A DNA stretch of 64,000 nt from Desulfosporosinus sp. (GTDB taxonomy: Bacteria; Bacillota; Desulfitobacteriia; Desulfitobacteriales; Desulfitobacteriaceae), in contig DOPM01000060.1 of assembly GCA_003513495.1 (NCBI GenBank), positions 1 through 64,000 on the forward strand. Reading direction: 5' to 3'. The notes beneath the pieces were generated by a model. It was given only the letters and a program-made list of their open reading frames with translations, was not told where the DNA came from and made no database searches. Within the stretch, counting starts at the first letter, position 1; each line of letters begins with the position of its first letter. This document shows, one piece after another, positions 44,595 through 53,852 of this stretch. A program made the position numbers and the translations under genes.

Positions 44595-45126
44595 TCAGGA
44601 ATCGCTGTTTGTATTTAATTCCGAGGAGTCTCCTAACCCTTGTATTCTCATTCTGAACAGTCGATGTCGCGCTCTAGTTATAGCGACATAGAGCAATTTA
44701 AGATCGAGGTCTTCATCACTATAGCCTTCATAGATATTAAATATAAACACAACATCAAATTCCAGTCCTTTGGAAACGTAAGAGGGCACAATCAAAACTT
44801 GGCCTTCATAAAGGGTTTCATCCCCTAGTAAAATTTCATAGGGTGTGCTTAGACTCTCTTTGAGCAGTTGACATTCTTTAAGAGTCTTTCCAACGAGGGC
44901 GATTGATTTATAGCCACTCGCAATCTGGATTTTAAGCAAGTTTTCTATGGCATGAACCATATCTCTGACTGCTGTCTAAATAATCTAAGTCAATAAAAGC
45001 TTGTCGAATTTCTTCCCGCTGACCTTTGCGGTTCTCGACAATCAAATTAATCATTTTTCTCATGTATGTGATTGTAGAAGCAAGACGCTTTGCTTCTAGG
45101 TCAAATTCGGGATGATGACTGCTCAT
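44595..45126 (-). pseudogene. HelD-type helicase remnant with internal deletion
   Basis: Two parts of one gene remain. The 5' part (about 45126-44970) encodes MSSHHPEFDLEAKRLASTITYM...DLDYLDSSQRY, the N-terminal coiled part of HelD-like UvrD helicases. The 3' part (about 44960-44595) encodes the C-terminal helicase motifs (VPSYVSKGLEFDVVFIFN, LLYVAITRARHRLF). HelD proteins have some 700 residues, so about 500 codons including the ATP-binding Walker motif are missing, and the two parts are in different frames. It cannot make a working helicase. Confidence 0.82.
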
Positions 45127-45150
45127 GGGTTGCTACTTACTCCTTTCATT

Positions 45151-46290
45151 CTAATTTGGACTTGGAGAAATTAGGGCGGCAACTAGCCCTAATAAAGGAA
45201 ACACTATCATTAAGTAAAGGACCTCAGTATAGCCGCCCCACTGATCGAAGGCTATACCTAGGGGCAATGGCACAAGCGCCGCTCCAATAATCATTACACT
45301 AGAAGCAATTCCTCAATACTGCCTAAGTGGCGACGCCGATAATAATTAGGCCAAATCAAATTTAAAGTAATTTGTTCAAAGCCTACAACGAATCCCCACA
45401 TTAGCCCAAAAACAATGACATTAAGTTGAGAATCTACACCTTGAAGGGTTAACAGAACCATGATTTCGCCTAGAAAAACGAAGGCCAGAGCATAGTTTGT
45501 TTTCACTCGTTCTAAAATGAACCCGGCAAGGAATGAAACGGGGAACCCTACTAGGGCCATTAAAGTTAAAATAAAGGCTGAATTTAAGGGTGAAATCCCT
45601 CGTTCCCCCAGAATGGAGATCAAATGAAAGGTTAATCCTTTATTTATTAAAGCTGGAACCGCAGCAGCCAGAAGGATAAACCAGAAGGTTCTCGTTTTCT
45701 TTGCTTCCGCTAGGGTCCAGTTAATTTCTGTATCAATGATATCCTTCTTTTTGTCTATTGGAAACGAATCAGGACTCTTGACTATTTTTGGGGAGTCTCC
45801 ATCGGGGGATAACCCAACGTCCTCAGGTTTGTTGACGGTAAAGTAATAGGTTAGAGGGGTAAACAGAAGGTTTAGTAATCCTCCCCATACCCACCAGGTA
45901 ACCCTTAAATCCCAGGTTTGGATCATCCAGACATTGAAAAGAGGAATGAAGGATGAACTGGCAAATCCTCCTAGGGCCATTATACTGAAGGCTCTTCCTC
46001 TTTTTTGAATAAACCATTGAGGAACCAAGGTGCTGGGAATAAGGGTCATGGAGCCTTGTCCAAATAATCGGAGCATAAAAAACCCAACAAATATCCAAAG
46101 GGGTCCGAGGAGGGTACTGTTCCATAAGCATGCTAATCCCAAGCAGAGGCCGATGACAGCACTCATTTGTCGCTGTCCATATCGATCGATTAGTCGTCCC
46201 ATCATAAAGAGAGAAAGACCGGCGGTTAAGCTCCTTTGCTCTTGACTAATAAAGAAAATCCCTACAAAGACTTTTAATAGGGTAATTAGA
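45151..46290 (-). pseudogene. MFS transporter pseudogene (frameshift, N-terminal loss)
   Basis: The main frame (to about 45294) reads as MFS helices (MMGRLIDRYGQRQMSAVIGL, then TFWFILLAAAVPALINKG and GSIEELLLV). The last part, SVMIIGAALVPLPLGIAFDQWGGYTEVLYLMIVFP, is in another frame and ends at the TAG (45151-45153), so a frameshift lies near 45294. The frame is also open in front of the first ATG, up to the RNase J stop, with the first membrane helix incomplete. Family: oxalate/formate antiporter-like MFS. Confidence 0.82.
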
Positions 46291-47947
46291 CTTCTTGAAA
46301 AATCGGTATAACCATTGGGCGCCTCTTGGTCTTGGTATAAAGATGTCTACTCACAGCATCTCTAACACGATTTTGAAGAAGGTTGGTTTCATGGATACCA
46401 TTCTGGAGACTGCCGGCTATGGTCTCTCTGGTGATGGCTTTTACCTCATCGAGGATTACGTTTGATTCTCGAACATAAACAAATCCACGAGTGACAACAT
46501 CTGGACCCGCAAGGATTGTGTTGATTGCACTGTTGAGCGCTAAAATGATGATCAGGATTCCATCTTGGGATAGGAGTGATCGTTCTTTCATAACGCTGCT
46601 TCCGATATCTCCGATTCCCAAGCCATCGATAAAAACTCGCCCGGCGGTAACGTTATTTGCCAGCTTTGCCCCATGCCGTGTAAACTCTATTACATTGCCA
46701 ATTTCGGCCACAAAAATATTACCCCTGGGAATTCCCACTTGCGCAGCTAGTTCAGCATGTTTCATGAGCATGCGGTATTCCCCATGAACTGGAATAAAGT
46801 ACTTAGGTTTTATCATGCTGAGCATTAGTTTAAGCTCTTCTTGGCTGGCGTGACCAGAAACGTGCATTCCAGAGATGGATTCATAGATGACCTTCGCCCC
46901 TAACTTGAAGAGCTGATCAATATTTCGAGAGACGGCTTTTTCATTTCCAGGGATGGGAGAAGCTGAAAGAATAACTGTATCTCCCGGATAGATGGAAATT
47001 TGCCGGTGATTATGGTTCGCCATGCGGGTCAGGGCAGCCATCGGCTCGCCTTGACTGCCTGTCGTCAGGATGCATACTTGATTGCTCGGTAGGAGCATGG
47101 CCTCATCGACGTCAATAAGTGTGTCTTTAGGGACATCGAGGTACCCAAGCTCAGCAGCTATGCTCACGACATTGACCATGCTTCGGCCGACGGCAGCGAC
47201 TTTGCGCTGGTATTTAAAGGCGGCAGTGATTGCTTGCTGAAGTCGATTGACATTGGAAGCAAAACTGGCGAAAATAACTCGCCCCTCAGCATCTGCAAAG
47301 GCCTTGTCAATATTTTGTCCAACGAGTCGCTCAGACTTTGTAAATCCTGGGCGTTCCACATTCGTACTGTCCGACAAGAGGCAAAGAACTCCTTTGTCTC
47401 CAAGTTCAGAAAACTTGTGGATGTCAAGGACCTCTCCGCTCACCGGGGTATGATCTAGTTTGAAATCCCCGGAATGAACGATGGTTCCTAGAGGGGAATG
47501 AAGGGCTAAACCGACTGAACCTGGTATGCTATGGCTCCCATTAATAAAGTCAACCGCGAAGGATCCTAGTTTAATGGTTTCTCCAGGTTGGATTACCTGG
47601 GTAGTGACTTGTCCCAATTTAGCTTCCGTTAGTTTATATTGAACTAAACCAATGGCAAGGCGAGTTCCGAAAATAGGGACATTAAGATGTCTCAACAAAT
47701 ATGGGAGTCCCCCGATATGATCTTCATGACCGTGAGTAATCAGGATTCCAAGGATGAGGTCTTTGTTTTCGATGAGGTAAGTATAGTCAGGGATAACAAG
47801 GTCGACTCCATACATATCCTCGTCAGGAAAAGCCAGACCCGCGTCAATTATCAGGATTTGATCATTATAGCGGATAGCGGTTGTATTCTTTCCGATTTCC
47901 CCTATTCCACCGAGGGGAATAATTTGCATTTTGCTTTCTTTAGGCAA
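46286..47947 (-). CDS. rnj: Ribonuclease J
   Basis: 553 residues. Metallo-beta-lactamase motif HGHEDHIGG, then GSHSIPGSVGLAL, HSGDFKLDHTPVSGE and HVSGHASQEELKLML (beta-CASP). C-terminal dimer domain present. It acts in mRNA decay and rRNA maturation with 5'-3' exo- and endonuclease activity. Upstream on its strand stands a hairpin at 48018-48042, and the small HTH gene. Confidence 0.95.
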   Translation of the reverse strand: MPKESKMQIIPLGGIGEIGKNTTAIRYNDQILIIDAGLAFPDEDMYGVDLVIPDYTYLIENKDLILGILITHGHEDHIGGLPYLLRHLNVPIFGTRLAIGLVQYKLTEAKLGQVTTQVIQPGETIKLGSFAVDFINGSHSIPGSVGLALHSPLGTIVHSGDFKLDHTPVSGEVLDIHKFSELGDKGVLCLLSDSTNVERPGFTKSERLVGQNIDKAFADAEGRVIFASFASNVNRLQQAITAAFKYQRKVAAVGRSMVNVVSIAAELGYLDVPKDTLIDVDEAMLLPSNQVCILTTGSQGEPMAALTRMANHNHRQISIYPGDTVILSASPIPGNEKAVSRNIDQLFKLGAKVIYESISGMHVSGHASQEELKLMLSMIKPKYFIPVHGEYRMLMKHAELAAQVGIPRGNIFVAEIGNVIEFTRHGAKLANNVTAGRVFIDGLGIGDIGSSVMKERSLLSQDGILIIILALNSAINTILAGPDVVTRGFVYVRESNVILDEVKAITRETIAGSLQNGIHETNLLQNRVRDAVSRHLYTKTKRRPMVIPIFQEV

Positions 47948-48017
47948 GTAATGATACCTCCATTTGATTCAAAGCTTTACTTCTATATAATGACTTTTTC
48001 ACCGCTTCAGTAATATT

Positions 48018-48042
48018 TAAACTCCCCTTTAAGAGGAGTTTA
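48018..48042 (-). terminator. Hairpin between the HTH gene and RNase J gene
   Basis: TAAACTCC (48018-48025) pairs with 48035-48042. On the minus strand an A/T-rich run follows. It may end the HTH transcript. Confidence 0.45.
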
Positions 48043-48164
48043 TTGATTCCGGTTTTTCTCACGGGTAATTAAGATAATTAGCATTGTCCCAACTTCCTCA
48101 TTGCAGGGGATCCTGTTGTGCAGTGAGGATAATACCGACTGCATGGCTAAAGATCAGTTGTTAT

Positions 48165-48353
48165 TTAGAACCTTTCCCCGCGTTTTTGTTTTTCAATAAA
48201 CTCATTAAGATCTTCTTTTTTTACCCGCCAACTACGGCCAACTTTAAAGGCGGGTATTTTACCATCCTGAACCAAGCGATAGGTGGTAACCTCGCTGATT
48301 TGGAGGTATTCAGCAACTTGGCGTAGGGTCATTATTTCTTTATCTTCGGCCAT
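48165..48353 (-). CDS. Excisionase-type helix-turn-helix DNA-binding protein
   Basis: 62 residues. MTLRQVAEYLQISEVTTYRLVQDGKIPAFKVGRSWRVKKEDLNEFIE is the classical small MerR-like winged helix (HTH_17). AGGAG precedes the ATG on this strand. Such proteins are recombination directionality factors or small regulators; no integrase is nearby, so a regulator or a leftover of a lost element. Confidence 0.85.
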   Translation of the reverse strand: MAEDKEIMTLRQVAEYLQISEVTTYRLVQDGKIPAFKVGRSWRVKKEDLNEFIEKQKRGERF

Positions 48354-48624
48354 TTAGACTCACTCCTTAATCCTTTGCATAACTTTGGTGATTACTAGTG
48401 ATCAATACTGATAACTAAATTATATAATAGGTATCTAACGAAGGCAAACTTTAACTAAAGATAGATTGTTTAGACAAATTGCTGTTTATGATTATTTGTG
48501 ATAATGTACTACAGGCACTCCCGAGAATTTGATGTCCCCAATGTGTTAATCAGTAGCAAGCATTTTCTTTTTGCTCTGAGGGGACACTATCGGCAGTAGC
48601 TTATCGTAAAAAAGTGAGGTTTGT

Positions 48625-50106
48625 ATGGTAACACTATCGTTCAAAGAGTCGTGGTTTGATATTAAAAATGACGTATTGGCAGGGATTGTCGTTTCACTCG
48701 CTTTAATACCAGAGGCAATCGCTTTCTCAATTATTGCAGGAGTAGACCCAATGGTGGGGTTGTATTCATCCTTTATAATTCCGATAATTATAGCCTTTGT
48801 CGGTGGAAGGCCTGGCATGATTTCTGCCGCTACAGGAGCAATGGCTCTTTTATTTATTACCTTAGTGAAAGACCATGGTATTGAGTACCTGTTCGCTGCT
48901 ACAATACTAACAGGACTATTTCAGATCTTGTTCGGAACACTCAAACTAGCAAGGTATATGAAATTTATACCCCGATCAGTAATGGTTGGGTTTGTTAATG
49001 CTCTAGCGATTATGATTTTCACGTCTCAATTTCCTTACCTATTTGGCCAATCATGGCCATCCTACGCTATGACAGTGGGTGCTTTAGTGATTATCTACGG
49101 TTTACCCTTGATAATTAGATCAATTCCTTCGACGCTTGTGGCGATTGTTGGGATTACTGCCATTGCCATAATACTCGACGTCAAGGTCCCCATGATCGGA
49201 GACATGGGAATCATTACACGTTCCTTACCTAGTTTTTCTGTACCTGACCTGCCGATTACCCTGGAGACATTACTAATTATTGCACCGTATTCCTTTGCCT
49301 TAGCAATGGTAGGGCTTACTGAATCCTTGCTAACCGCAACAATTGTGGATGACATGACGGATACAGGAAGTAATAAAAACAAAGAAAGTCAGGGACAGGG
49401 TATTTCAAATATTATCGTCGGTTTTTTCGGAGGGATGGCTGGGTGCGCCATGATTGGGCAGTCGGTCATTAATGTGCAATCAGGCGGAAGAGGTCGATTA
49501 TCGACGTTTACTGCAGGAGCATTTTTGATCGTTCTAATTATTGGTCTTAGGGATTATGTCGTGCAAATTCCTATGGCTGCCTTAGTTGCCGTGATGATTA
49601 TGGTGTCTATTGGGACCTTTGATTGGCAATCGCTAAAAACCTTGAGCATTACTCCTAAAACAGATGCCTTTGTCATGATTTTTACCGTTTTGACAGTTTT
49701 TGTAACTCATAATTTAGCGTTAGGCGTTTTAGCAGGAGTAATTTTAAGTGCAGTCTTTTTTGCCTCCAAAATTTCTAAGGTATATGTAAAAAAACGAATA
49801 GAACAAGACGGAATACTAAAAACATATAAGATTAGTGGACAGATATTTTTCGTCTCTGTAACAGACTTAATTAATGTATTTGATTTTACGATGGATAACC
49901 GGGATAATATACAAGAAGTGGATATTAACTTTAGTAATGCAAATCTATGGGATGATTCAGCCGTTGCTGCGATAGATAAGATCGTCTTCAAATACAGGCA
50001 ATATGATATCAAGGTTACGTTAAGTGGACTAAATGAACAGAGTGCGCGATTGATTGATAAATTGGCCACCCATACAGATTTGGACTCTGGGCCGCCCATA
50101 CACTGA
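48625..50106 (+). CDS. SulP family anion transporter with STAS domain
   Basis: 493 residues: about 11 membrane helices (DVLAGIVVSLALIPEAIAFSIIAGVDPMVGLYSSF near the start) and a C-terminal STAS-type end (VTDLINVFDFTMDNRDNIQEVDINFSNANLWDDSAVAAIDKIVFKY). SulP carriers move sulfate, bicarbonate or related anions. In a sulfate reducer sulfate is possible, but the motif does not show it. It precedes a universal stress protein. Confidence 0.9.
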   Translation: MVTLSFKESWFDIKNDVLAGIVVSLALIPEAIAFSIIAGVDPMVGLYSSFIIPIIIAFVGGRPGMISAATGAMALLFITLVKDHGIEYLFAATILTGLFQILFGTLKLARYMKFIPRSVMVGFVNALAIMIFTSQFPYLFGQSWPSYAMTVGALVIIYGLPLIIRSIPSTLVAIVGITAIAIILDVKVPMIGDMGIITRSLPSFSVPDLPITLETLLIIAPYSFALAMVGLTESLLTATIVDDMTDTGSNKNKESQGQGISNIIVGFFGGMAGCAMIGQSVINVQSGGRGRLSTFTAGAFLIVLIIGLRDYVVQIPMAALVAVMIMVSIGTFDWQSLKTLSITPKTDAFVMIFTVLTVFVTHNLALGVLAGVILSAVFFASKISKVYVKKRIEQDGILKTYKISGQIFFVSVTDLINVFDFTMDNRDNIQEVDINFSNANLWDDSAVAAIDKIVFKYRQYDIKVTLSGLNEQSARLIDKLATHTDLDSGPPIH

Positions 50107-50146
50107 GTAAGACAATGATACCTATAATAAATTGGGGGTTGTACTT

Positions 50147-50566
50147 ATGTTTGAAAAAATCCTTTTGGCAGCCGATGGCTCGGAACACTCAATAAGAGCT
50201 GCAGAAAATGCCATTGTTTTAACGCAAAATAACCCTGAGGCAAAGATTGAGATTGTCTATGTGATCAACAGTGAGGCTTCTAAAGCAGATGTATTACGTG
50301 ACCTAGATACAGACGCTATAACCTTAAAAAGGAATCAAAAGTTGCTTCCGCTTCAGGAGAAGATGAAACAGGCGAAGGTTGATTTTAAGGTGAAGTTTAT
50401 TCACGGTGAACCAGGGCCTGCGATCGTAAAATATGCGAATGATGGTAAATTTGATGTTGTTGTGATAGGTAGCCGGGGTTTGAATACCTTACAGGAGTTT
50501 GTTTTAGGGGGGGTTAGTCATAAGGTAGCAAAAAGGGCTAACTGTCCGGTGCTAATTGTAAAATAG
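50147..50566 (+). CDS. Universal stress protein (UspA family)
   Basis: 139 residues. The ATP-type G-x2-G-x9-G(S/T) stretch reads GSRGLNTLQEFVLGGVSHKVAKRANCPVLIV. ATG 50147 is eight bases from GGGGG; TTG 50132 is an unlikely start. It follows the SulP gene closely and is probably co-transcribed; Usp proteins are often paired with anion transporters. Confidence 0.92.
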   Translation: MFEKILLAADGSEHSIRAAENAIVLTQNNPEAKIEIVYVINSEASKADVLRDLDTDAITLKRNQKLLPLQEKMKQAKVDFKVKFIHGEPGPAIVKYANDGKFDVVVIGSRGLNTLQEFVLGGVSHKVAKRANCPVLIVK

Positions 50567-50618
50567 GTAGTTATTGATGATTTTTGATTTTATTGTTATC
50601 TAGCTCTCGTTATAATTC

Positions 50619-50665
50619 ATTCAGATATTGGCTAATTCTATAATAGAATTAGCCAATATTTGAAT
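50619..50665. terminator. 22-base hairpin after uspA
   Basis: Arms 50619-50640 and 50644-50665 are complementary with one G-U pair, 3-base loop. No long T-run. A second perfect hairpin (50703-50714/50720-50731, TTTTATGTTAAT) follows before the helicase gene. Confidence 0.6.
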
Positions 50666-50812
50666 GACGATGGATTAATTATGTAATTGGACTAAGCCAC
50701 TATTTTATGTTAATTTTCTATTAACATAAAAAGAGGATATAATTATAATAACGTCTCATAAGGAACTTTGCAGTAAAGGAAAGCACCAATTTATAGATAG
50801 GATGGATAATAA

Positions 50813-51973
50813 ATGAATACCTTCAATCAGCTTGGGCTCGATGAATCTTTGGTCAATGCTCTCAGACAACAAGGAATTGTTGAACCAACTACGATACAGG
50901 AGAAAGCGATTCCCTTGATTCTAGCCAATAAAGATGTATTGGGTCAATCGGAAACAGGCACCGGTAAAACTTTGGCTTATCTTCTGCCAATCGTTCAGAA
51001 AATTGATACTCTCAAGAAAGAAACCCAAGCGATAATTCTCACGCCGACCCATGAATTAGCTATACAAATACAGCGTGAAATTGAAATGTTGTCAATAGGC
51101 TCAGGTTTGGCCATCACGTCAACCGCGATCATAGGAAATGTTAATATATCCCGGCAGATAGAAAAGCTCAAACAGAAACCACACATTATTGTAGGTTCCA
51201 GTGGTAGAATTCTAGAGTTAATTCAGAAGAAGAAAATAGTTGCTCAAACCGTCAAGACGATGGTCCTTGATGAAGCGGATCGTTTACTTGATGAAAATAA
51301 TGCGTCTCTCGTTAAGTCGGTGATTAAGACGACCTTAAGTAGAACTCAACTATTATTATTTTCAGCGACGTTACCACCTGCGACTTATCTGCGGGCTTCA
51401 GAATTATTGAAGGCTCCTGAGATCATTCGGGTTACGAATAAAATTATGATTGCGCCTACTGTTGAGCATATGTTTTTTTTAGCTGAACAGAGAGATAAAA
51501 TCGAAGTTTTGAGGAAGCTGATTCGGATAATCGTTCCCACACGTGCCTTAATATTTATTAACAAAAGTGAAGAAGTTGAGAAAACTGTGGAAAAGCTAAA
51601 CTATCATGGCTTAGAAGCAGAAGGGATTTACGGAGGCGCCAATAAAGCAGATAGAAAAAGAGCGATGGATGATTTTCGAACTGGCAAAAGCACCTTATTA
51701 GTGGCTTCAGATCTTGCTGCCAGAGGATTAGACATTAAGGAGATCACCCATGTCTTTAACCTAGATCTACCGGAGGAGCCACAACTATATCTACATCGGG
51801 TTGGCAGAACGGGTAGGGCGGGGCAAAGCGGGGTAGCTATTTCTATAGTTAATGATAAAGAAGTTTCCTTTTTAAGGAAATTAGAAAAAACCTTTGAAAT
51901 TCGGATTAGTGCAAAGGAAATGATACAGGGGGAAATTGCTGATATAAAGAAAAAGCCGCACAAGAGAAGATAA
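50813..51973 (+). CDS. DEAD-box RNA helicase
   Basis: 386 residues. Motifs: Q motif (GIVEPTTIQEKAIPLI), I (SETGTGKT), Ia (TPTHELAIQI), II (VLDEADRLLDE, a DEAD variant), III (FSATLP), IV, V (DLAARGLDI) and VI (HRVGRTGRAG). It remodels RNA in ribosome assembly or decay. The C-terminal tail is short and basic (KKKPHKRR). ATG follows AGGATGGATA. Confidence 0.94.
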   Translation: MNTFNQLGLDESLVNALRQQGIVEPTTIQEKAIPLILANKDVLGQSETGTGKTLAYLLPIVQKIDTLKKETQAIILTPTHELAIQIQREIEMLSIGSGLAITSTAIIGNVNISRQIEKLKQKPHIIVGSSGRILELIQKKKIVAQTVKTMVLDEADRLLDENNASLVKSVIKTTLSRTQLLLFSATLPPATYLRASELLKAPEIIRVTNKIMIAPTVEHMFFLAEQRDKIEVLRKLIRIIVPTRALIFINKSEEVEKTVEKLNYHGLEAEGIYGGANKADRKRAMDDFRTGKSTLLVASDLAARGLDIKEITHVFNLDLPEEPQLYLHRVGRTGRAGQSGVAISIVNDKEVSFLRKLEKTFEIRISAKEMIQGEIADIKKKPHKRR

Positions 51974-52060
51974 GGGAGACCCGAGTTGAACTTTTGCTCA
52001 CAAGTAGTATAATTAAGTAAAAACTGGAGGAATACCGAGGAAATGGAGCTATTAGGTTAA

Positions 52061-52852
52061 ATGCAAGAGGTGCGCATATATAACAGTATAGTACATATGT
52101 TTGGAACTACCCTTAATGTTTATGCTTACATAGTGGACGGCATGCTTATTGATAGCGGGCCTCATAGGCTACAGGACGGTATTGTAGATTTCTGCCTACA
52201 TTACCGTCCTGATAAAATTGTTCATACTCATTTTCACGAAGACCATACTGGAAATACGGCCTATTTAATTAATAAACTCCAAGTTCCTGCATATATACAT
52301 CCGGATTCTTTGGATCTTTGTCGTCATAAAGGAGATATTCCATTCTACCGATTAGCCTTTTGGGGGAATAGAAGGGGCTTTAAAGCAGAGCCCTTGCCTG
52401 ATGTTATTGAAAATGAGCATTCTCGCTTTGAAGTCATTCATACACCTGGACATACCACAGACCATGTCGTATTTTTAGACAGGGAGCAAGGTAGATTATT
52501 TAGTGGAGATCTTTTTCTTCACCCTAAGACACGGGTTGTTAGGCGAAGAGAAAACATACCCCTTCTCATGAAATCGTTACGTAAACTTTTGCAAGAACAG
52601 TTTGACACAGTCTATTGTGCTCATGGAGGGGAGATAAAACAAGGCTATCGTTCGCTTGAGCAAAAGCTCAGTCACCTTGAGGAATTACAGGACCAAGTCC
52701 GGAGCCTTTCTCAGCGAGGGCAGGATATTAAAGCAATCGTCAAGAGAATCTTTCCTCAAACTCCGACTATAGCCTATTTTAGTCTTGGTGAATTTTCTTC
52801 CTACAACTTGGTCCGTTCACTCATTGAAGATAACGATACGGAAGGAATTTGA
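52061..52852 (+). CDS. Metallo-beta-lactamase-fold hydrolase
   Basis: 263 residues. The metal site HTHFHEDHTGN (HxHxDH), HTPGHTTDH and GDLFLHP are present. It is similar to glyoxalase II-like enzymes; substrate unknown. It overlaps, or nearly touches, the MoxR gene (its stop is four bases before the MoxR ATG), so the three genes form one unit. Confidence 0.85.
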   Translation: MQEVRIYNSIVHMFGTTLNVYAYIVDGMLIDSGPHRLQDGIVDFCLHYRPDKIVHTHFHEDHTGNTAYLINKLQVPAYIHPDSLDLCRHKGDIPFYRLAFWGNRRGFKAEPLPDVIENEHSRFEVIHTPGHTTDHVVFLDREQGRLFSGDLFLHPKTRVVRRRENIPLLMKSLRKLLQEQFDTVYCAHGGEIKQGYRSLEQKLSHLEELQDQVRSLSQRGQDIKAIVKRIFPQTPTIAYFSLGEFSSYNLVRSLIEDNDTEGI

Positions 52853-52856
52853 GATT

Positions 52857-53732
52857 ATGCAGACATCTCCTCTGGATTTAGCTAAACAGCTTGAAGATGA
52901 AGGTTATCTTATAGATCAAGAAGCAGCGACCACCTTATTTCTTGCATTAGCCTTAGAAAAACCTTGTCTGATCGAAGGACCAGCTGGGGTGGGAAAGACA
53001 CAGTTGGCTTTAGCGTTGGCTCGGGCAGAGAAACGAAGACTTATAAGGTTACAGTGTTACGAAGGCCTTGATATAAGTAAGGCACTCTATGATTGGAATT
53101 ATGCTAAACAGCTTTTGCGTTTACAACTTGCTAAGACTGAAGATTGGGATGAGATAAAGGTTGATCTTTTCTCTGAAGAATTTTTGCTTTCCAGACCTCT
53201 TTTAGAAGCTATTCTTTCACCCGAACCGGTTTTATTACTGATTGATGAATTAGATAAGAGTGACGAGGAGTTTGAGAGCTTTCTCTTGGAGTTACTTGCA
53301 GAACAGCAGGTCTCAATTCCTGAATTAGGTACTCTTACATCCAAATCAAAACCTATTGTCCTCTTAACCAGTAATAATTCTCGAGACTTCAGTGATGCTC
53401 TTAGACGGCGATGTATACATATCTATCTTACCTATCCGTCCCTAGAACGAGAAATTGCGATCCTCGGTTCTCAAGCTCCTGAGCTTGCGGAGGGGCTAAT
53501 TAAGGATGTTTGTGAGTTTGTTGGTAAGACCAGGAAGTTACCCTTACAAAAGCTTCCCAGTGTTTCGGAAACCATTGATTTTGCCCGGGCTTTAAATGCT
53601 CTCCAAAAGGTAGAATTGAACTATGGAGACCTAATGGGGACCCTCAGTGTGTTACTAAAATATCCTAAGGATGTTGCTAAACTGGAAGAGCGTCTAAAGA
53701 AGTGGGAAACAGAAGCATCATACAAACGATAA
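52857..53732 (+). CDS. MoxR-type AAA ATPase
   Basis: 291 residues. Walker A GPAGVGKTQLALALAR, Walker B LLLIDELDKSDEEFE, sensor region SNNSRDFSDALRRRCIHIYLTYP. MoxR proteins partner with VWA proteins as metal-insertion or assembly chaperones; one follows here. In CoxD/CoxE this pair serves molybdenum-hydroxylase maturation. Start at 52857. Confidence 0.9.
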   Translation: MQTSPLDLAKQLEDEGYLIDQEAATTLFLALALEKPCLIEGPAGVGKTQLALALARAEKRRLIRLQCYEGLDISKALYDWNYAKQLLRLQLAKTEDWDEIKVDLFSEEFLLSRPLLEAILSPEPVLLLIDELDKSDEEFESFLLELLAEQQVSIPELGTLTSKSKPIVLLTSNNSRDFSDALRRRCIHIYLTYPSLEREIAILGSQAPELAEGLIKDVCEFVGKTRKLPLQKLPSVSETIDFARALNALQKVELNYGDLMGTLSVLLKYPKDVAKLEERLKKWETEASYKR

Positions 53733-53756
53733 TACAACAGTCCAGCCTAACCCTAT

Positions 53757-53835
53757 TCGTGAACGAATTCGGACCCCGTTCCCCGAACTACTGACCTCGG
53801 ACCCCGCGCCTCGAACCTCGCGCTTCGTACTTCGT
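53757..53835. repeat. Array of ACCTCG/GAACTTCG-type words
   Basis: Short words CCTCGGACCCC, CCTCGAACCTCG and CTTCGTACTTCG recur in about 80 bases. Similar words occur at 56045-56082 on the other side of the VWA gene and the convergent dehydratase activator gene. It looks like a local simple-repeat expansion. Confidence 0.55.
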
Positions 53836-53852
53836 AAAAAGGGATGGAGACT

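Noticed and set aside
45090..45290. Plus-strand reading frame of 66 codons
   Set aside because: It is antisense to the MFS pseudogene end and the helD start; no ribosome site.
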